NCBI GenBank assembly: GCA_033220425.1
Contig: CM065647.1
Location: forward strand, 4,154,001 to 4,218,000
Origin: Lepraria neglecta
Lineage: Eukaryota; Ascomycota; Lecanoromycetes; Lecanorales; Stereocaulaceae
DNA: 64,000 nucleotides
Direction of reading: 5' to 3'
In this document: one piece after another, positions 35,139 through 46,447 of the stretch
Position numbering within the stretch: the stretch's first letter is position 1
Layout of the letters: each line of letters opens with the position of its first letter
Made by a program: the position numbers and the translations under genes
Notes under the pieces: model-generated
Told to the model about the DNA's origin: nothing
Database searches by the model: none
What the model saw: the letters and a program-made list of their open reading frames with translations, nothing else

Positions 35139-35643
35139 AACGCAACGAGAGACTTTGTGTGCAACCACGCGTTTTCAGCTTTGTTGCATTCCTGCGATTG
35201 TTATTCGTGGGATTAATATAGAGTTGTTCGCTCGTGAAAAGGCCATTGGACACGGAAAGGATAACAAAGGAGCTTGGGAGCCAGCATCATTACGCTCATG
35301 ACTGCTTCTCTGACTACTTTTCGAGGTCTTTAAGTCTACCAACAATGCCCAACCCTGTGTTCGTTCACCAAGGATTGGACTGTTCAGCCTTCTGCAGAGC
35401 CATGTTGGGTCCATATTAGCTCAGCCCCCTTCGAAATATGACAACATCATCAATACGAACGCGCAGAGCTGCTAAAATCACTGGCTCAATTCTCTCAGAG
35501 GGCGACGTCATTCTATCAAGGCGTTCCCAATTTGACTAGGACATCGGATATTCGTCCCTCAAGGCGGACTGCAGGATGGCTACTTGCCCAAGTCTACTCG
35601 CAAATTCAACTATGTACAGCTTCTGCTCCCGCCTCCAGGACAG

Positions 35644-36520
35644 CTATGGAAGGCCACAAAACTGGGTATAGGCACTACCGAAATCTGACGAAAACTGACC
35701 TCCCACCTCCTCATTACACGCAGCAGTATCAGTCCTCTTTACGGACCCACAACTGGAAATACGAGACGTTTGAAGCTCCATCGCCTTGAATACCAAACTC
35801 CTATTTCGATCGCAGAGCTTGTTCTTAATAAGCAGCTCCTCCGTATCCCTCAGCCGCTTCTTCATCCGAGCATGATCTTCTTTCTCAGTCTCCAAATCAA
35901 TCATCTCGAGCCTAGATCGTATCAGTAACCTCGTGTGATGCTTCTGGAAGAGCAGATTTCTGAAGTCAGGATGGTTGTTTAGTACTCGGAGGAAGTATTC
36001 ATCTTTCATCAAACTATCCAGGTTTGTCCCGCAGATGTGGACCAAAGCGCCATACAGACCGCTCCAAGAAGGTGCAGTTGTGAGCACAATTCCGACAACA
36101 TCGGGTAAATCGCTGGCCAGTACACCTCCGCAATCTCAGTGAAATTTTTCTGGGCTTTGGCCTTTAGAGTCGGGATATCCAGCATGTCTGCCAATGAGTG
36201 CACGGCGGCATCTGCCAGCACCCTGGAAGTCCAGGGTTTGCCCTACACGCTACCTACGCGCTTGTAGGACCTGCAATTCAGGACTGCGGGCTGGGATGTC
36301 TCGCCGTCGTCGTAGTCGTTTTTGTATAGAAAGCTCACCAGGCGTGCGACTGCTGCCGGGCCGTCAATGGTGAGATCGAATTTTTTAGTGTGCCCTTCCT
36401 GTCAAGTTGGGTCAGTGCTTTATTTTCACGTTGCTATCAGGACTGCATACATTGAAGTGGCCACCAAAAGCTTTCTGAAAGACTTTCTATTTTGCACCTA
36501 GGATTTCAGGATGGAGATGA
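35644..36520 (-). pseudogene. BTB/POZ domain protein gene, broken (copy 1)
   Basis: On the minus strand the middle and C-terminal parts of a fungal BTB protein can be read: FQKAFGGHFN, then after a clean intron (36450-36399, GTATGC/CAG) KKFDLTIDGPAAVARLVSFL and YKNDYDDG. Next come HSLADMLDIPTLKAKAQKNF, and then LPDVVGIVLTTAPSWSGLYG leading to a helical tail (RMKKRLRDTEELLIKN). An in-frame TAG precedes the KVFQ segment. There is a frame shift after EIAEVYW near 36110, and the stretch near 36240-36290 needs either an odd short intron or is damaged. The N-terminal BTB half was not found. It is therefore probably a pseudogene of a ubiquitin-ligase-adaptor-like protein. It is related to the copy 2 kb further on. 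Confidence 0.6.
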
Positions 36521-37817
36521 TACCTGCAGCAGCACACGTTATGGTGCCAATGTCTTGGGAAGGAGGGACGGTGACACTGCTCAATGCGACTGCGAGTTCT
36601 GTGGTTTTAGGCATCTTGATGACCGGTGCACAGTCCGTCGTTCAAGTGGATTTGATAGGATTATTGCTGGAAAATTCGGCTGGCGATGTACACGACCAGT
36701 GTTGAATGCACAGTGTCGATAGTGCAGGAAGATCAGCCTGTGGTAATTGAGAAGAGAGCCATCCAGGCAGGAAATAATTGTATAGAAGAATCACACAACA
36801 CTTCGAGAATGACTGGTAAACTTTGTGCCATATAATGGGACAGCCTTTTGCCGCTGGTGTGGACCTTCGCCTCATAACACATCAAATACATATACGTGTT
36901 GAGTAGGAGCACTACTTCACATGCTGAATATAAAGAAGAACTACAGATGCAGACGAAAAAGGGATATTCTTATAATACGACAGGGTTGCCTGGATAGGTA
37001 CCTCAATTGTTGCATGAAAAGGCTACCCCAAAAAACAAACATAGTCAGAATGGAGCCAAGAAAGCGTCTGGTTGGCTGTAAAAGCTGCTGGATGTTTTGC
37101 CCTTTTACTCAAATCGCTTCCAATCCGGTACAACTGAAAATCTAAGGAAGGCTGGTAAGCAACAAATCCAACTTAAATAGCTTTCGGCTTAACACGAAAC
37201 AAGTACTCAAGGAGTCTCGTATACACTTCTTCCAACTCGAGTAGTCTTCGATAAAGCACAATGATGGGTTCAAAGGAGGCCCACAAGCCCAGATATGGCG
37301 ATCAACTTGTCGTCGCTACTGCAAAGTCGATGCTCAATCGCCGAACACCCTTTCCGCATTAAAACTCAACTGGGGCTACATTTTGGGGTTTCCAGCCTCA
37401 ATGGAGCAAGTCTTGGCCAAGTTTCTGATCCACACAAGCCAGCAGAGGCAGTGTTACCTAGCATTCTGTACGAGAAGTTAGCAATTCTAGACTCTGCTAT
37501 ACGTGCAATGTAGCAAACGGTCTTTGAATCGAGGAGCACTTTTGCCTGTAACATACTCGTGAAAGTGTGGCTGTTTGCCTTACAATAAGAGTATAGCACA
37601 AATTCGCACAAGGTGCAGGTTGACAGTAGCACAGTGAACTTAGCGTAGAACTTGCTCACTGGCAGGTTCGGCTCTGTTGAACTTGATTTATCCATTGTAT
37701 GTACAAAGTCTTTTGATTTCCGAGTAGATGCCTTGCTACTTCTATGTCTCTGAACGCTGCCCTTGTGCAGCTTTGGCTTTAAGTAGGGGCGAGCGAGAAG
37801 TGCAGAGCCCGTGCTGT
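36521..37817. other. Gene-poor stretch between the two BTB copies
   Basis: I find no coherent gene. A 163-codon minus-strand frame at 37366-37857 overlaps the BTB copy 2 tail in another frame and has no family features. Confidence 0.4.
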
Positions 37818-39209
37818 TTAGGAAGGTGAGAATAGAAAGTACAAAGTTTTGACACATTTGCGAGGCGTTCCCATGTCCATTTCATCCAACGCCTGCTCCG
37901 ATCGTATGCCTCGTGCGAAAGTAACAGCACCACTCCGCACATGTAGGAAGCTGGACCCATGCGAGTACTCTAGAGTACGTTGGAGAGCCGAGAAGTCCTC
38001 AGCATATCCCAGCTCCAATGTCGTGTGGCAGTCCGAACACGTCAGCTGCATAGATAGGACATCTTCTGAATCCCAGCGCTCCATCCACGATCCAAATCCC
38101 TCCCCACAATTGCGACACTGATCCCATTCCTTGACTTTGTCGATGAGGTTATTCATAGTTGCATGGAAGTTGCTCAGCTGCTGACGCGCGGCAAGTAACT
38201 TTTTTTTTGTTTCGAACAAGCTCCGGTCCTTCCTGCTTGAGTTTGTTTAAGCTGATCAGATGTTGGTTCTCACTTTGCGAAAGCTCTAGTCTGTATCGTG
38301 AAAGATTATCCTGGGGTTGCGAAAAATCCTTCCTAGTACTCACGAGCTCCTGTTTGCTTTCTGAGAGCGCGCTCCTTACAAGCTCTTTCTTGGCATCAGA
38401 GAAGTCCTCCTGTAGTATAGCCTCTCTAGCTAGAGCTCGTTGTAAGCTCTGCTCATCCTTGTTGCACCTTTGAACCATTTTTGGTCATGAGCGTAGAACT
38501 GAGCTCATTGATGTCCATCACAGCTGCTGCGATTTCCGGTTGGGCCATGAGAACTTGAAAGTTATTCAAATACAAGTTGACGATTCCTCAAGGAGTCCCA
38601 TGTCATGATCAGGCGGGGTGGAAAAGACGGCGCGAGCCATTTCGGCAAATTCCTTATTAGACGATATGTAGTTCGTTGACTCTAGTAACTTGTTCTTAGC
38701 AAGCCGCTTCAGATCCGGTAGCTCGTATTTATCTGCGATCGCGTAGACCATGATGTTGTTCATCGATTTATGTTCTGATGCATTAGAATTCGTTGTATTA
38801 GCACTTTTATCGGAGATTGAGTGGGCATAGACACGAAGATGAGGTGGCCTAGGAGGCCCGTGGAGTTCGGATGGTTTCTGGGTTACAGGAATCTCCCTAT
38901 CAGGATAGTCACGGATATACAGGTAGATAAGCATGCGATTAACAGTAAATGGGTCGTCGTCGTTGAGGGTGATCTTGGCTGTCTGAGCTTCCTGTCAACA
39001 GTGTTAGACTAGCAATTCAGCTTGTTAGTTGGTCCTACCTTAAACTCGCCATCACAGTCTGCAGAAAACCACTTCGAGCGGGGGCACATTATGGCACGAT
39101 GAAGGTTGTAGAGATATGGTCTACAATGCACAGTCAGATCAGAGTATTTCGATGAGTTGAAAAGCTCCTGACTGCTACCCACGATGCCGTTTCCGTCATT
39201 GTCGGCCAT
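37818..39209 (-). pseudogene. BTB/POZ domain protein with coiled coil and Cys motif, frame broken (copy 2)
   Basis: Exon 1 (39209-39039) begins MADNDGNGIVGSSQELFNSS and has the BTB start KYSDLTVHCRPYLYNLHRAI. Intron 39038-38992 (GTAGGA, CTAAC branch, CAG) leads to EAQTAKITLNDDDPFTVNRM and LIYLYIRDYPD, then VYAIADKYELPDLKRLAKNK. The reading then continues in another frame (NLYLNNFQVLMAQPEIAAAV, break near 38590). It continues in another as a coiled coil (QSLQRALAREAILQEDFSDA, break near 38475), and in another as HATMNNLIDKVKEWDQCRNC with a later CSDCHTTLELGY pair (break at a T9 run, 38200-38208). Three single-base frame changes point to decay or sequence error. The architecture (BTB, coiled coil, C-x2-C pairs) is plausible for a substrate adaptor. 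Confidence 0.65.
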
Positions 39210-39928
39210 CTTGCCGGGACAGTGCCGCAGCGGACGCTGTAGCAGAAAAGGCGATAGCAGTGGCTGTCAATGAAGAGTCCCCTTGCGCTACAACTGGTTG
39301 AACTCTGACACTTGCGTGCCGGCTTAAGACCTTGAATTGGTTGACTCTCAGCCAGGAACACCTTGTGTCATGTGGAACTGCACACGTCAGCTAAGTCCGA
39401 TATGAAAGTTAGAGAGATGGAGACTCCTTTACCAATTACTAGAACACTGTGGCACTGGCTATGCGTCGTGGCAGTAGCAGTTGATGAGAGCTTCACCTGT
39501 TTGGAAAGGAAGTGAGGTGAGTGAAATCAAAAATCCTGTCGAGGGGCGGCTAACTATGGCGCTAGACGAGGACGTGAATGTTTACAAATGCCGTTGCAAA
39601 GCTTTACATAGCACAAAGGAAGCTCGATCTTCATATTCCCGAGCACATGCACTCGTATTCGTCACATTCTCAGGTGTTTATGCAAGAGGAGGCCAGGTAA
39701 GGACTTCAATGAGGCTACTGCTTGTTTCTTGGGCGATTATTTCAATTAAAGCCTACCAGCTCACTCTGATCGGGTTCCATCGATCGATTCTGACCCCGCA
39801 ATGGTCATCCTTGCTCGGCTCGTCCGAGTCCCTAGCGATTAAGCACTTCATTTCATTGGCGAAATGGCTTCGCTACTCTCAGCCTCCACATCTCAAGATT
39901 TGAATGGTAGTCACATCAACAAGCTCTA
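39210..39928. other. Intergenic region
   Basis: No gene is supported. A 140-codon plus-strand frame at 39481-39903 is open but without recognisable sequence. Confidence 0.4.
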
Positions 39929-41063
39929 TCAACGCTTCGCCTCGGCCGAGTTAGCTACGCAAGTCAGAGATTGTCCAGAAGCCAGATGGCAGGAAGCCAA
40001 CGATCCTGGAATGACTGAGCCTGTCGCCACCGGTAAGATCCCTGCAAAGCTGGCATTCACAGAGGCCAGAATTTGAGCTGCAGTGGCGGCAGGCATGGCT
40101 TCATCGGTGGATACAGAGATAATTCCTTGCACTGGGGGAAAAGGTGGCAAACTGGGGTCCGGAAATACTGTGCATTCCTGCTGTATCACTAAATGCTGCG
40201 AGCCTCAGTTCGGTCACAATTATCATTATATCGTAATACTCACTAGCTAGGTAGAATTGGTAATTCATCGGATTGTGAATCGAGTCTGTCATGTCCAAAG
40301 CAATGACGTCGTTGATTGGGTACGTCTCGGAAGGGTCAGTTGAAACCCCAAGCGAGGCAGTTCCTAAATAGAAGTGCACCATTTCATGAACAAAAATGTA
40401 CGTGAGATACGAGGCGAGACATTGGGCGCTACCCAAAAATTGGTTGCGAACGACGCTAGGGCACATTTTCCTCGGTGGCGCGACCGGTCCATGTCAAAAT
40501 TTAGGGCACAAGAAGATGTAGCTTGATTCGCCGTGATAAAGGCTGCGGGCCCGCCTGGATCCATACATCAGAGAAACGGATCGCCGTGCAGAAACGGATA
40601 GAGGTGGATAGTGCTCGGGGTGATGCAGGCAAAGCGAGGCGCGGATGGAACGTAAGGATCTGGCTTAAGGCCCTTGAGTGGTCGGGCTGAAGCAATACTT
40701 CGTAAGGTTCCTCTGACGTAAGTAGACAGTTCGTCGCTCTTAAACCATGCCTTGTATCCGTAGGGAATGTTCACTCCAAGGTCTATGTCGTTGATGACCG
40801 GAGGTAAGGCAGCCAGGGCTTCGGACAGGATCCGGACTAAATTCCCCGTGTAACCACCGCAGCCCTCCATTCTGAATGGAAAATTTGGTGGAGTGCTTGT
40901 TATGTTCGATGGTGGTATGATCGTGCCTAGCAAAGTTCAGCGATAATTGAAGCCTCTATTTGAGGGCGTTACCATTGAAAAGGGGAACCCATGATCCGTT
41001 CAGACAACAGACAAGGTCAAGCGACAGGACTATGAGCATCACAATCTTTGTGAGGTGCGGCAT
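39929..41063 (-). pseudogene. Secreted zinc metallopeptidase-like gene, broken
   Basis: Exon 1 (41063-40973) encodes a signal peptide (MPHLTKIVMLIVLSLDLVCC). Intron 40972-40927 joins to GTIIPPSNITSTPPNFPF and a domain with MEGCGGYTGNLVRILSEAL. Further on lies the zincin helix FVHEMVHFYLG (H-E-x-x-H) near 40390, followed by PINDVIALDMTDSIHNPMNY. An intron starting GTGAGT near 40245 leads to the last exon, ending at 39929, a Ser/Ala-rich tail with two cysteines. Between 40565 and 40450 the frame changes twice, and an in-frame TGA stands where SYIFLCPKF continues into HGPVAPPRKMCPSVV. The order (signal peptide, HExxH, Asp/Asn third ligand region) suggests a deuterolysin-like or Lys-specific endopeptidase-like fold. 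It is likely inactive as read. Confidence 0.6.
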
Positions 41064-41841
41064 GGATGTAAAACAGCGGATACCCACCGCAGACTCTTGT
41101 CATTGCCAAAGTATGGACATATGTTCAGAATGGGTGATGTAATAGTGGAGCAGTGGAAAGGAAAACAGCGCAAAAAGTGAGACATGTAGCAAAAATGGAG
41201 CTGCTTAATATGGGTATCGGAAGTTTGAAAGTAGAACACGTGAAGCTATCCACGTGCCGTCAGTAGAGGCATTAGCCGTAAACATGTATTATCTTCCTCA
41301 AACTGCCGTACTTCCCAACAGATGCGAGGCGATTGTCTGTTGACCCACCGCTTAAAACAGAGCTCCTTGGTCGCCTAGTAGTGATCTCTTTCCGCATCCT
41401 TCATGGGCTGTCGTGCCAGCAGTCATTGCGCAATCTGGCATGCCATTCGCTCTTTTATCCATGGTGGTTGTAAATGGCAGACGCAAGGATCAAACGACAA
41501 AGACAGAGTTCTGAAGATGGCAATCTGCGGGTTGCGGCTTTCCTATGGATGATAAGCACTGCCCGGAAATACACCGTGGAGGCATGGTGAAACCATCTGG
41601 AAGGCGCTGGTCTTGTTAGTAGTGCGTCACGTCAACGGTGACAACTTGACATCAAAGGAAGGTCGGAGATGCAGATCTTGATAAAGAGAGGACGCCTTGG
41701 CGCTCGATAAGTGGGCTAATAATTCGACCATCAGAGCTGTGCTCAACCGACTACAATAAATAGTGGACAGCGGCTTTACTGGTATCGAGCTCATTTCACA
41801 GCTTGTTGCTTTGTTGAAGGCGCCTCCATGCCCTTCTCATC
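41064..41841. promoter_or_regulatory. Divergent intergenic region upstream of arp9
   Basis: The 778 bp separate the broken metallopeptidase gene (-) and arp9 (+). It contains no coherent open frame. An ATG at 41828, out of frame with arp9, lies 14 bp before the chosen start and would create a short upstream overlap. Confidence 0.4.
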
Positions 41842-44032
41842 ATGCCTCCCTTCAAGGATGAGCATGTGCTGGTAAGCCTTCAAATCCAATGCGCCTGGCG
41901 CGTCCTGGAATTGCTTCAGGCATGTTGAATACTTTGGGAGAATGCTCACGTCTGCAACCCGTGACTTTAGATCATTGCTCCCGGCTCACACACCACCCTT
42001 GCCCAGTTAGGCCTCCCCGAGTCCTTCACACCCGCCCGCCTACGAATCCCCACGCGCATGTTCCCTGCTGAACAGAAGGGAGAATGGGAACCTATGAAAG
42101 TCCGAGAGAGGAAATTCTCAAAAGCTGCGACACGAGATGGAATCAACGGGCACAGTGATGGAGATGTCACAATGGGAGAGACCAATGGCAGCACCACAAA
42201 CGCTGAAGATCAAGAGGAAGAAATACTATACGAGGAAGACCCTACGAGTGAAGAGGGCGCGGTATATCCTTTACGTGATGGACGTGTCGTCGATTGGTCG
42301 TGTTTCTTCGCTCTCCTCACCCATGTCTACAATACATTAAGTCCACCATTCCACACACCGATACTCGTCATTGCGCAACCTCAATGGAAGCCTCAGGATC
42401 ATGAAACCCTTACTCAATTTTTCTTCGAAAAGTTCAAAACGCCAGCATTCTGCTTGATGGATTCAGCCCTGGCAATCTCATACGCTTATGCCACGCCTAC
42501 AGCAACGGTCGTTGATGTAGGATACGAGAAATGTGAGGTCTCGATCGTGAACGAATACGTCGTCAGTGATCTGGGAAGAGGAACCCCGCTGTTGGACTGT
42601 GGAGGCGAAGCAATGACGCAAAGACTGTTAGAGCTTCTCAGTGGAAAAAGCTTTACAAGAGATATGTGCGAGCAATTGAAGAAGAATCCCATTTGCGAAG
42701 TGCTACTGCCAGGTGCGGAATTGCCGGTCGAGGCTGAGGCAGGAAACCCGGCTGCTGCTGCGTCTACGGGAGCTACCGGCTCTGGTGACGGACACAGAGA
42801 AAGCATTGCTATGCAGGGTGGAGCACCTCGGGCTCCTGGTGCCAATATTGATGCCGGTAACGCTGACGAGGGGCGAGAGTTCAAGGGCGGAGAGGATGAT
42901 GATGGTGTACTGGATGTTGCTACAATTGTTGCTAGTGGCAAGACCAGCGAATTTCTGGCTCGGAAAGAGAAAGAAAAGGCGGAGAGAGCCGCAGCGAGGA
43001 AGAAAGATGCGGCAGATGCTGCTGCTGCTTCTAAAGAAAGAGCCCTACCAAATTCAAAGCGCGCGAAAGCCAATTTTCACTACCACGAACGAAGACCCTT
43101 AGAAGAGCTCAATGTCAATGGCAAGCGATCAATAGACGGCGAAGGCGTCCAAGATGGTGGTGAACCCAAGAGGCAGAAGACTCCGGAGCCAGGTGCTGAG
43201 AATGACGCCCAAGCGGCCGAGAACGCAGCTGCCATACGGAAGGAGGAGCGCAAAGAAGAGAGACGACGAAACAGAGAAGGCACTGCTTTTATACGAAAGA
43301 ACGTGGAGGTTGGGCCGGAGAGATTTCAGGTTGCAAGTGGGGGTATCCTGGACCAGATTGCCGATATGATACACCGACGCATCTCCTCCGTCCCAGAGGT
43401 CAACAAACGCAGCGATCTCTGGGACTCATTGGCCATTGTGGGCAATGGTAGTAGAGTCAAAGGCATGCATACCCAGAAAATCCGGTCATGGTCAAAGCTA
43501 ACGATGACGAACAGGTTTTAAAGAAGCCCTGCTAGCCACTCTCAACGCCAGGTATCTCATCTCGCCCTCCAGCGCCACCATCTTCTCCTCCGAGCTCCCA
43601 TCAAATTTCACAACTCCAGTCGCAACCGGGGCCAATACCCCCCAACCACAACACCACGCCTCTCACCATGGCCCGGGCGTCAACCCACTCCTCCTCGCCG
43701 CAACAACGGCCTCCAACCCCAACCTCGCACCCCCAGGTCATTCACAACAGCAGTTACACCAACAGCTCCAGCAGCAACAGTATTACCAGCAGCAAATGCA
43801 ATCTCATCAGCACTCGAGTCACGCACAGACACCTACAAGCATCAAGCTCCTGAAGCTGCCTGATTACTTCCCAGAATGGAAAGATATTGGGGTGGAGGAA
43901 GCGGTATTTCTGGGGGCGCAGGTCGCCGCTAAAGTAGTTTTCGTGGTCGACCAGGGATTGAGTAAAGGATTCATGTCAAGGACGGAGTATAACGAAATGG
44001 GACCCCAGGGCATTCATGAGAGCTGCCTCTGA
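41842..44032 (+). CDS. arp9: Actin-related protein Arp9-like (SWI/SNF-RSC chromatin remodelling subunit)
   Basis: Nuclear actin-fold protein that couples to the remodeller ATPase through its HSA region. Exons are 41842-41871, 41971-43462 and 43515-44032, giving 679 residues. The 10-codon first exon (MPPFKDEHVL) is spliced to IIAPGSHTTLAQLGLPESFT. Actin-fold segments follow: YPLRDGRVVDWSCFFALLTH with VYNTLSPPFHTPILVIAQPQ near 80, FCLMDSALAISYAYATPTAT near 145, VDVGYEKCEVSIV, and DLGRGTPLLDCGGEAMT. A charged, Ala/Glu/Lys-rich insert follows (about residues 220-440). The C-terminal actin part is SLAIVGNGSRVKGFKEALLA with TLNARYLI, then a Gln-rich insert and LKLPDYFPEWKDIGVEEAVF with LGAQVAAKVVF. 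The second intron works only with a GC donor. Confidence 0.85.
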
Positions 44033-44279
44033 TGCATTGTCAATGTTGCTGGGCCTTGAGATATGAAAAGATTACGGACATTGCTTCTGGTTTGTACTAC
44101 GCTGGATTTGGACGGGGTGAAGTTCTATACCGTATTTCATGACTGCTAGAACCAAGGGTATGTCGTGGCGAAGATGAATGATAGGCTTTGTGATTGGAAA
44201 AGTTCTACACAGATACCTTGGCAAGAGTGAATGAATAACATCTCAAGGCCTCTTTCCCAGCATACTTTCTTCCCCAGAC

Positions 44280-45392
44280 ATCAGTCCACCACCTCTAAAA
44301 CGATGGCGGCTTTCTCCATCGTCGCCTCTCAAACCTCAGCCTTCAACTCCCTCCATCCCCACGCTCTCACCAACTAATCCACAAGCCACCACTAGCCAAA
44401 CTTCCCTACGCATATACTCCTGGAACGTCAGCGGCATAACTCCTTTTCTCCCACCCCAAACCACAAAATTCACAAGCTTCGCCAGCACTACATCCCCCTC
44501 CAAGCCCCTCTATCAACCACAACAACCCTCCCTCCGAGCATGTCTCCGCAGCTGGAAATGACCCCATTCCCTCCTACTGCAAGGAGTCAAAGTCGCGCCT
44601 ACAGACACCAAAACCCAAGCCACTGTTCGGCGAGCCATCAATGCGCCTCTGGATTCGCATGATGAAAGTACATATATCTGCGACGCGCATTTCTGCCTAT
44701 CAAAGGACAAATACAACGCCACAAGCTTTGGAGGGAAAGCGTATGGCGTGTGCACGCTCATACGGCGAGATGTCGAAAGGGTGACATATAAGAGCGTGGA
44801 TTGGGATCTCGAAGGGCGAGTACTACTTACTGAGCTGCCGAGTTTGGGAGTGGTTGTGTTCAACATCTATGCTGTCAATGGGACAACGAACGATTACAGG
44901 GACCCGAGTACGGGAAAAGTGGTCGGTGACAGGCATGATACGAAGAGAGCATTCCACTCGCTGCTTGCTAAAGAGGTCAAAGGCTATGAAGAGCAGGGAT
45001 GGGGCGTTGTGGTAGCGGGTGATATCAACATCAGTCGGACGATGATTGACTCGTTCCCATGACTGCGAATGGGAGAGGACCATGTCAACAACAGGGCGGA
45101 TTTTGAGGAGAAATTTTTCAAGGGTCTGGGGATGATTGATACGTTTCGATTGGTGCACGGGGAGGAGAGGAAGTTTAAGTATAGGCCAAGGAACAAGCCT
45201 TGGGAAGCTGGTGGGGATAGGGTTGATATGATAGTGACTACTGAGGGTCTGAAGGACAAGGTTAAAGAGGCGGATATACTGGATAGTGAGGAAGAGAGAG
45301 GGCCGAGTGACCATGGACCGCTGTTTTTGGAGCTGGAGGTTGGCAAGACAGAAGGGGGAGAGGAGAATTATGATGAAGAACGACTACCTTGA
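44280..45392 (+). pseudogene. AP endonuclease-like (exonuclease III family) gene, broken
   Basis: The plus strand reads almost continuously as an endonuclease/exonuclease/phosphatase-family DNA repair enzyme: LRIYSWNVSGITPFLPP near 44405, YGVCTLIRRDVERVTYKSVD, VVVFNIYAVNGTTNDYRDPS, WGVVVAGDINIS near 45000, RVDMIVTTEGLKDKVKEADI, and the catalytic end motif PSDHGPLFLE near 45305. Two in-frame TGA codons interrupt it: near 44560, where RSWK stops before PHSLLLQG, and at 45060, where DSFP stops before LRMGEDH. The metal-binding Glu expected in the LQEVK motif is Gly here (LQGVK). Losing a catalytic residue as well as having stops favours true decay. The 5' end is unclear; Ser/Pro-rich sequence precedes the domain. 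In life it would nick DNA at abasic sites. Confidence 0.7.
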
Positions 45393-45472
45393 TAAAGTTA
45401 GGGTGCAATCAACTGACACTCAGTATCCTAGATCCCAGTATATATATCGAGCGTCATCCGCGACTATGTGTC

Positions 45473-46447
45473 CTAAATATCAGCAATTCCTGTGAGATAC
45501 CTCGCACGGACCGTTTCGTCATCCAGGTCGTTCACCCATTTATCCATGGCAATACCATACACTGGCCCAGCCATTACCTGCCCGGACAAAATTCTCGAGG
45601 TCTCCTCCCGTTCGCGTTTACTCCAGAACCTAGAGCACTTTTTCAACCACTCCCTGCGTTTTGCCCACAAGTCCTCCTTGGTCTGGCGAGTGTGTGCTAA
45701 TGTGGACGTTAAGTCACTAGGCCAGGCTGTCTTGTCTTTCCAGTATCCTCCCCATATCGGCGTGCCAGTTCGCTCTATGTGTCCATGGCGACCATGCGTA
45801 GCGCCGTCCTTCTCTTTGTCCGAGCCATCAAGAAGCTCCCCCGGCACACCCTGCCCTCCGTCGAATTTCGGTCCGATGTGTGCCAAGGTCGTGGGATAGC
45901 CTGCTATCGGTCCGCAAGTCTCTCTTGAACTCGTCCTCTCCTTGCCCCCTAGGCCCTCGTGATGACCATGAGCCTCTTGTGCCCTCGCATGCAACTCGCG
46001 GTCAAGAACCTCGTCTGGGGAAAGCAAATGTCCCTCGACGTTCGACTCGGCCTTGGACGGGGTTGAGAGCGACACTTGTGACCGTTGCCAAATCGGTTCT
46101 AAAATCAACATGTACCGAAATGGTTTTGAAGAATCATGCGCTTCGTCCTCGCTCTCTTTTGACACACTTCCGAAAGATCTGTCCTGAGCATCTTGTGCTT
46201 CCTCGAGCATCGATAGTATACGTGATGTCACTAACGAGGCGATTCGAGGTGTGATTCTCGACCTGGTGGTCTCTTTCTTATTCTTCAAGATGCCAGAGAA
46301 GGAATGTGTGCTAGTATCTCTCCTTATCCTGCTTAGGTAGTAGATTGTCCGAACGATTTGGAAGAGTGGCGAGAGGAACGGCCACTGGCTGTCATTGTCA
46401 TGACTTGGCTGTGATGGCGGTGGGTTACGGTAAGAAGGATTACACAT
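45473..46447 (-). CDS. Uncharacterised protein, single exon
   Basis: An open minus-strand frame of 324 codons from an ATG at 46447, polar and rich in Arg, Ser and Glu. The N-terminal 45 residues hold a possible membrane-associated stretch (WPFLSPLFQIVRTIYYLSRI). The C-terminal third is Trp-rich (TPIWGGYWKDKTAWPSDL; LWAKRREWLKKCSRFWSKRE) and ends WVNDLDDETVRARYLTGIAD. It is convergent with the AP-endonuclease remnant, about 80 bp away. I recognise no domain. The Trp-rich C-terminal third looks coding rather than random; the opposite-strand frames are shorter. Confidence 0.5.
   Translation of the reverse strand: MCNPSYRNPPPSQPSHDNDSQWPFLSPLFQIVRTIYYLSRIRRDTSTHSFSGILKNKKETTRSRITPRIASLVTSRILSMLEEAQDAQDRSFGSVSKESEDEAHDSSKPFRYMLILEPIWQRSQVSLSTPSKAESNVEGHLLSPDEVLDRELHARAQEAHGHHEGLGGKERTSSRETCGPIAGYPTTLAHIGPKFDGGQGVPGELLDGSDKEKDGATHGRHGHIERTGTPIWGGYWKDKTAWPSDLTSTLAHTRQTKEDLWAKRREWLKKCSRFWSKREREETSRILSGQVMAGPVYGIAMDKWVNDLDDETVRARYLTGIADI

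Noticed and set aside
42486-43073. 195-codon minus-strand frame within arp9
   Set aside because: Shadow of the Ala/Glu/Lys-rich insert of arp9; Ser/Ala/Phe-rich composition only.
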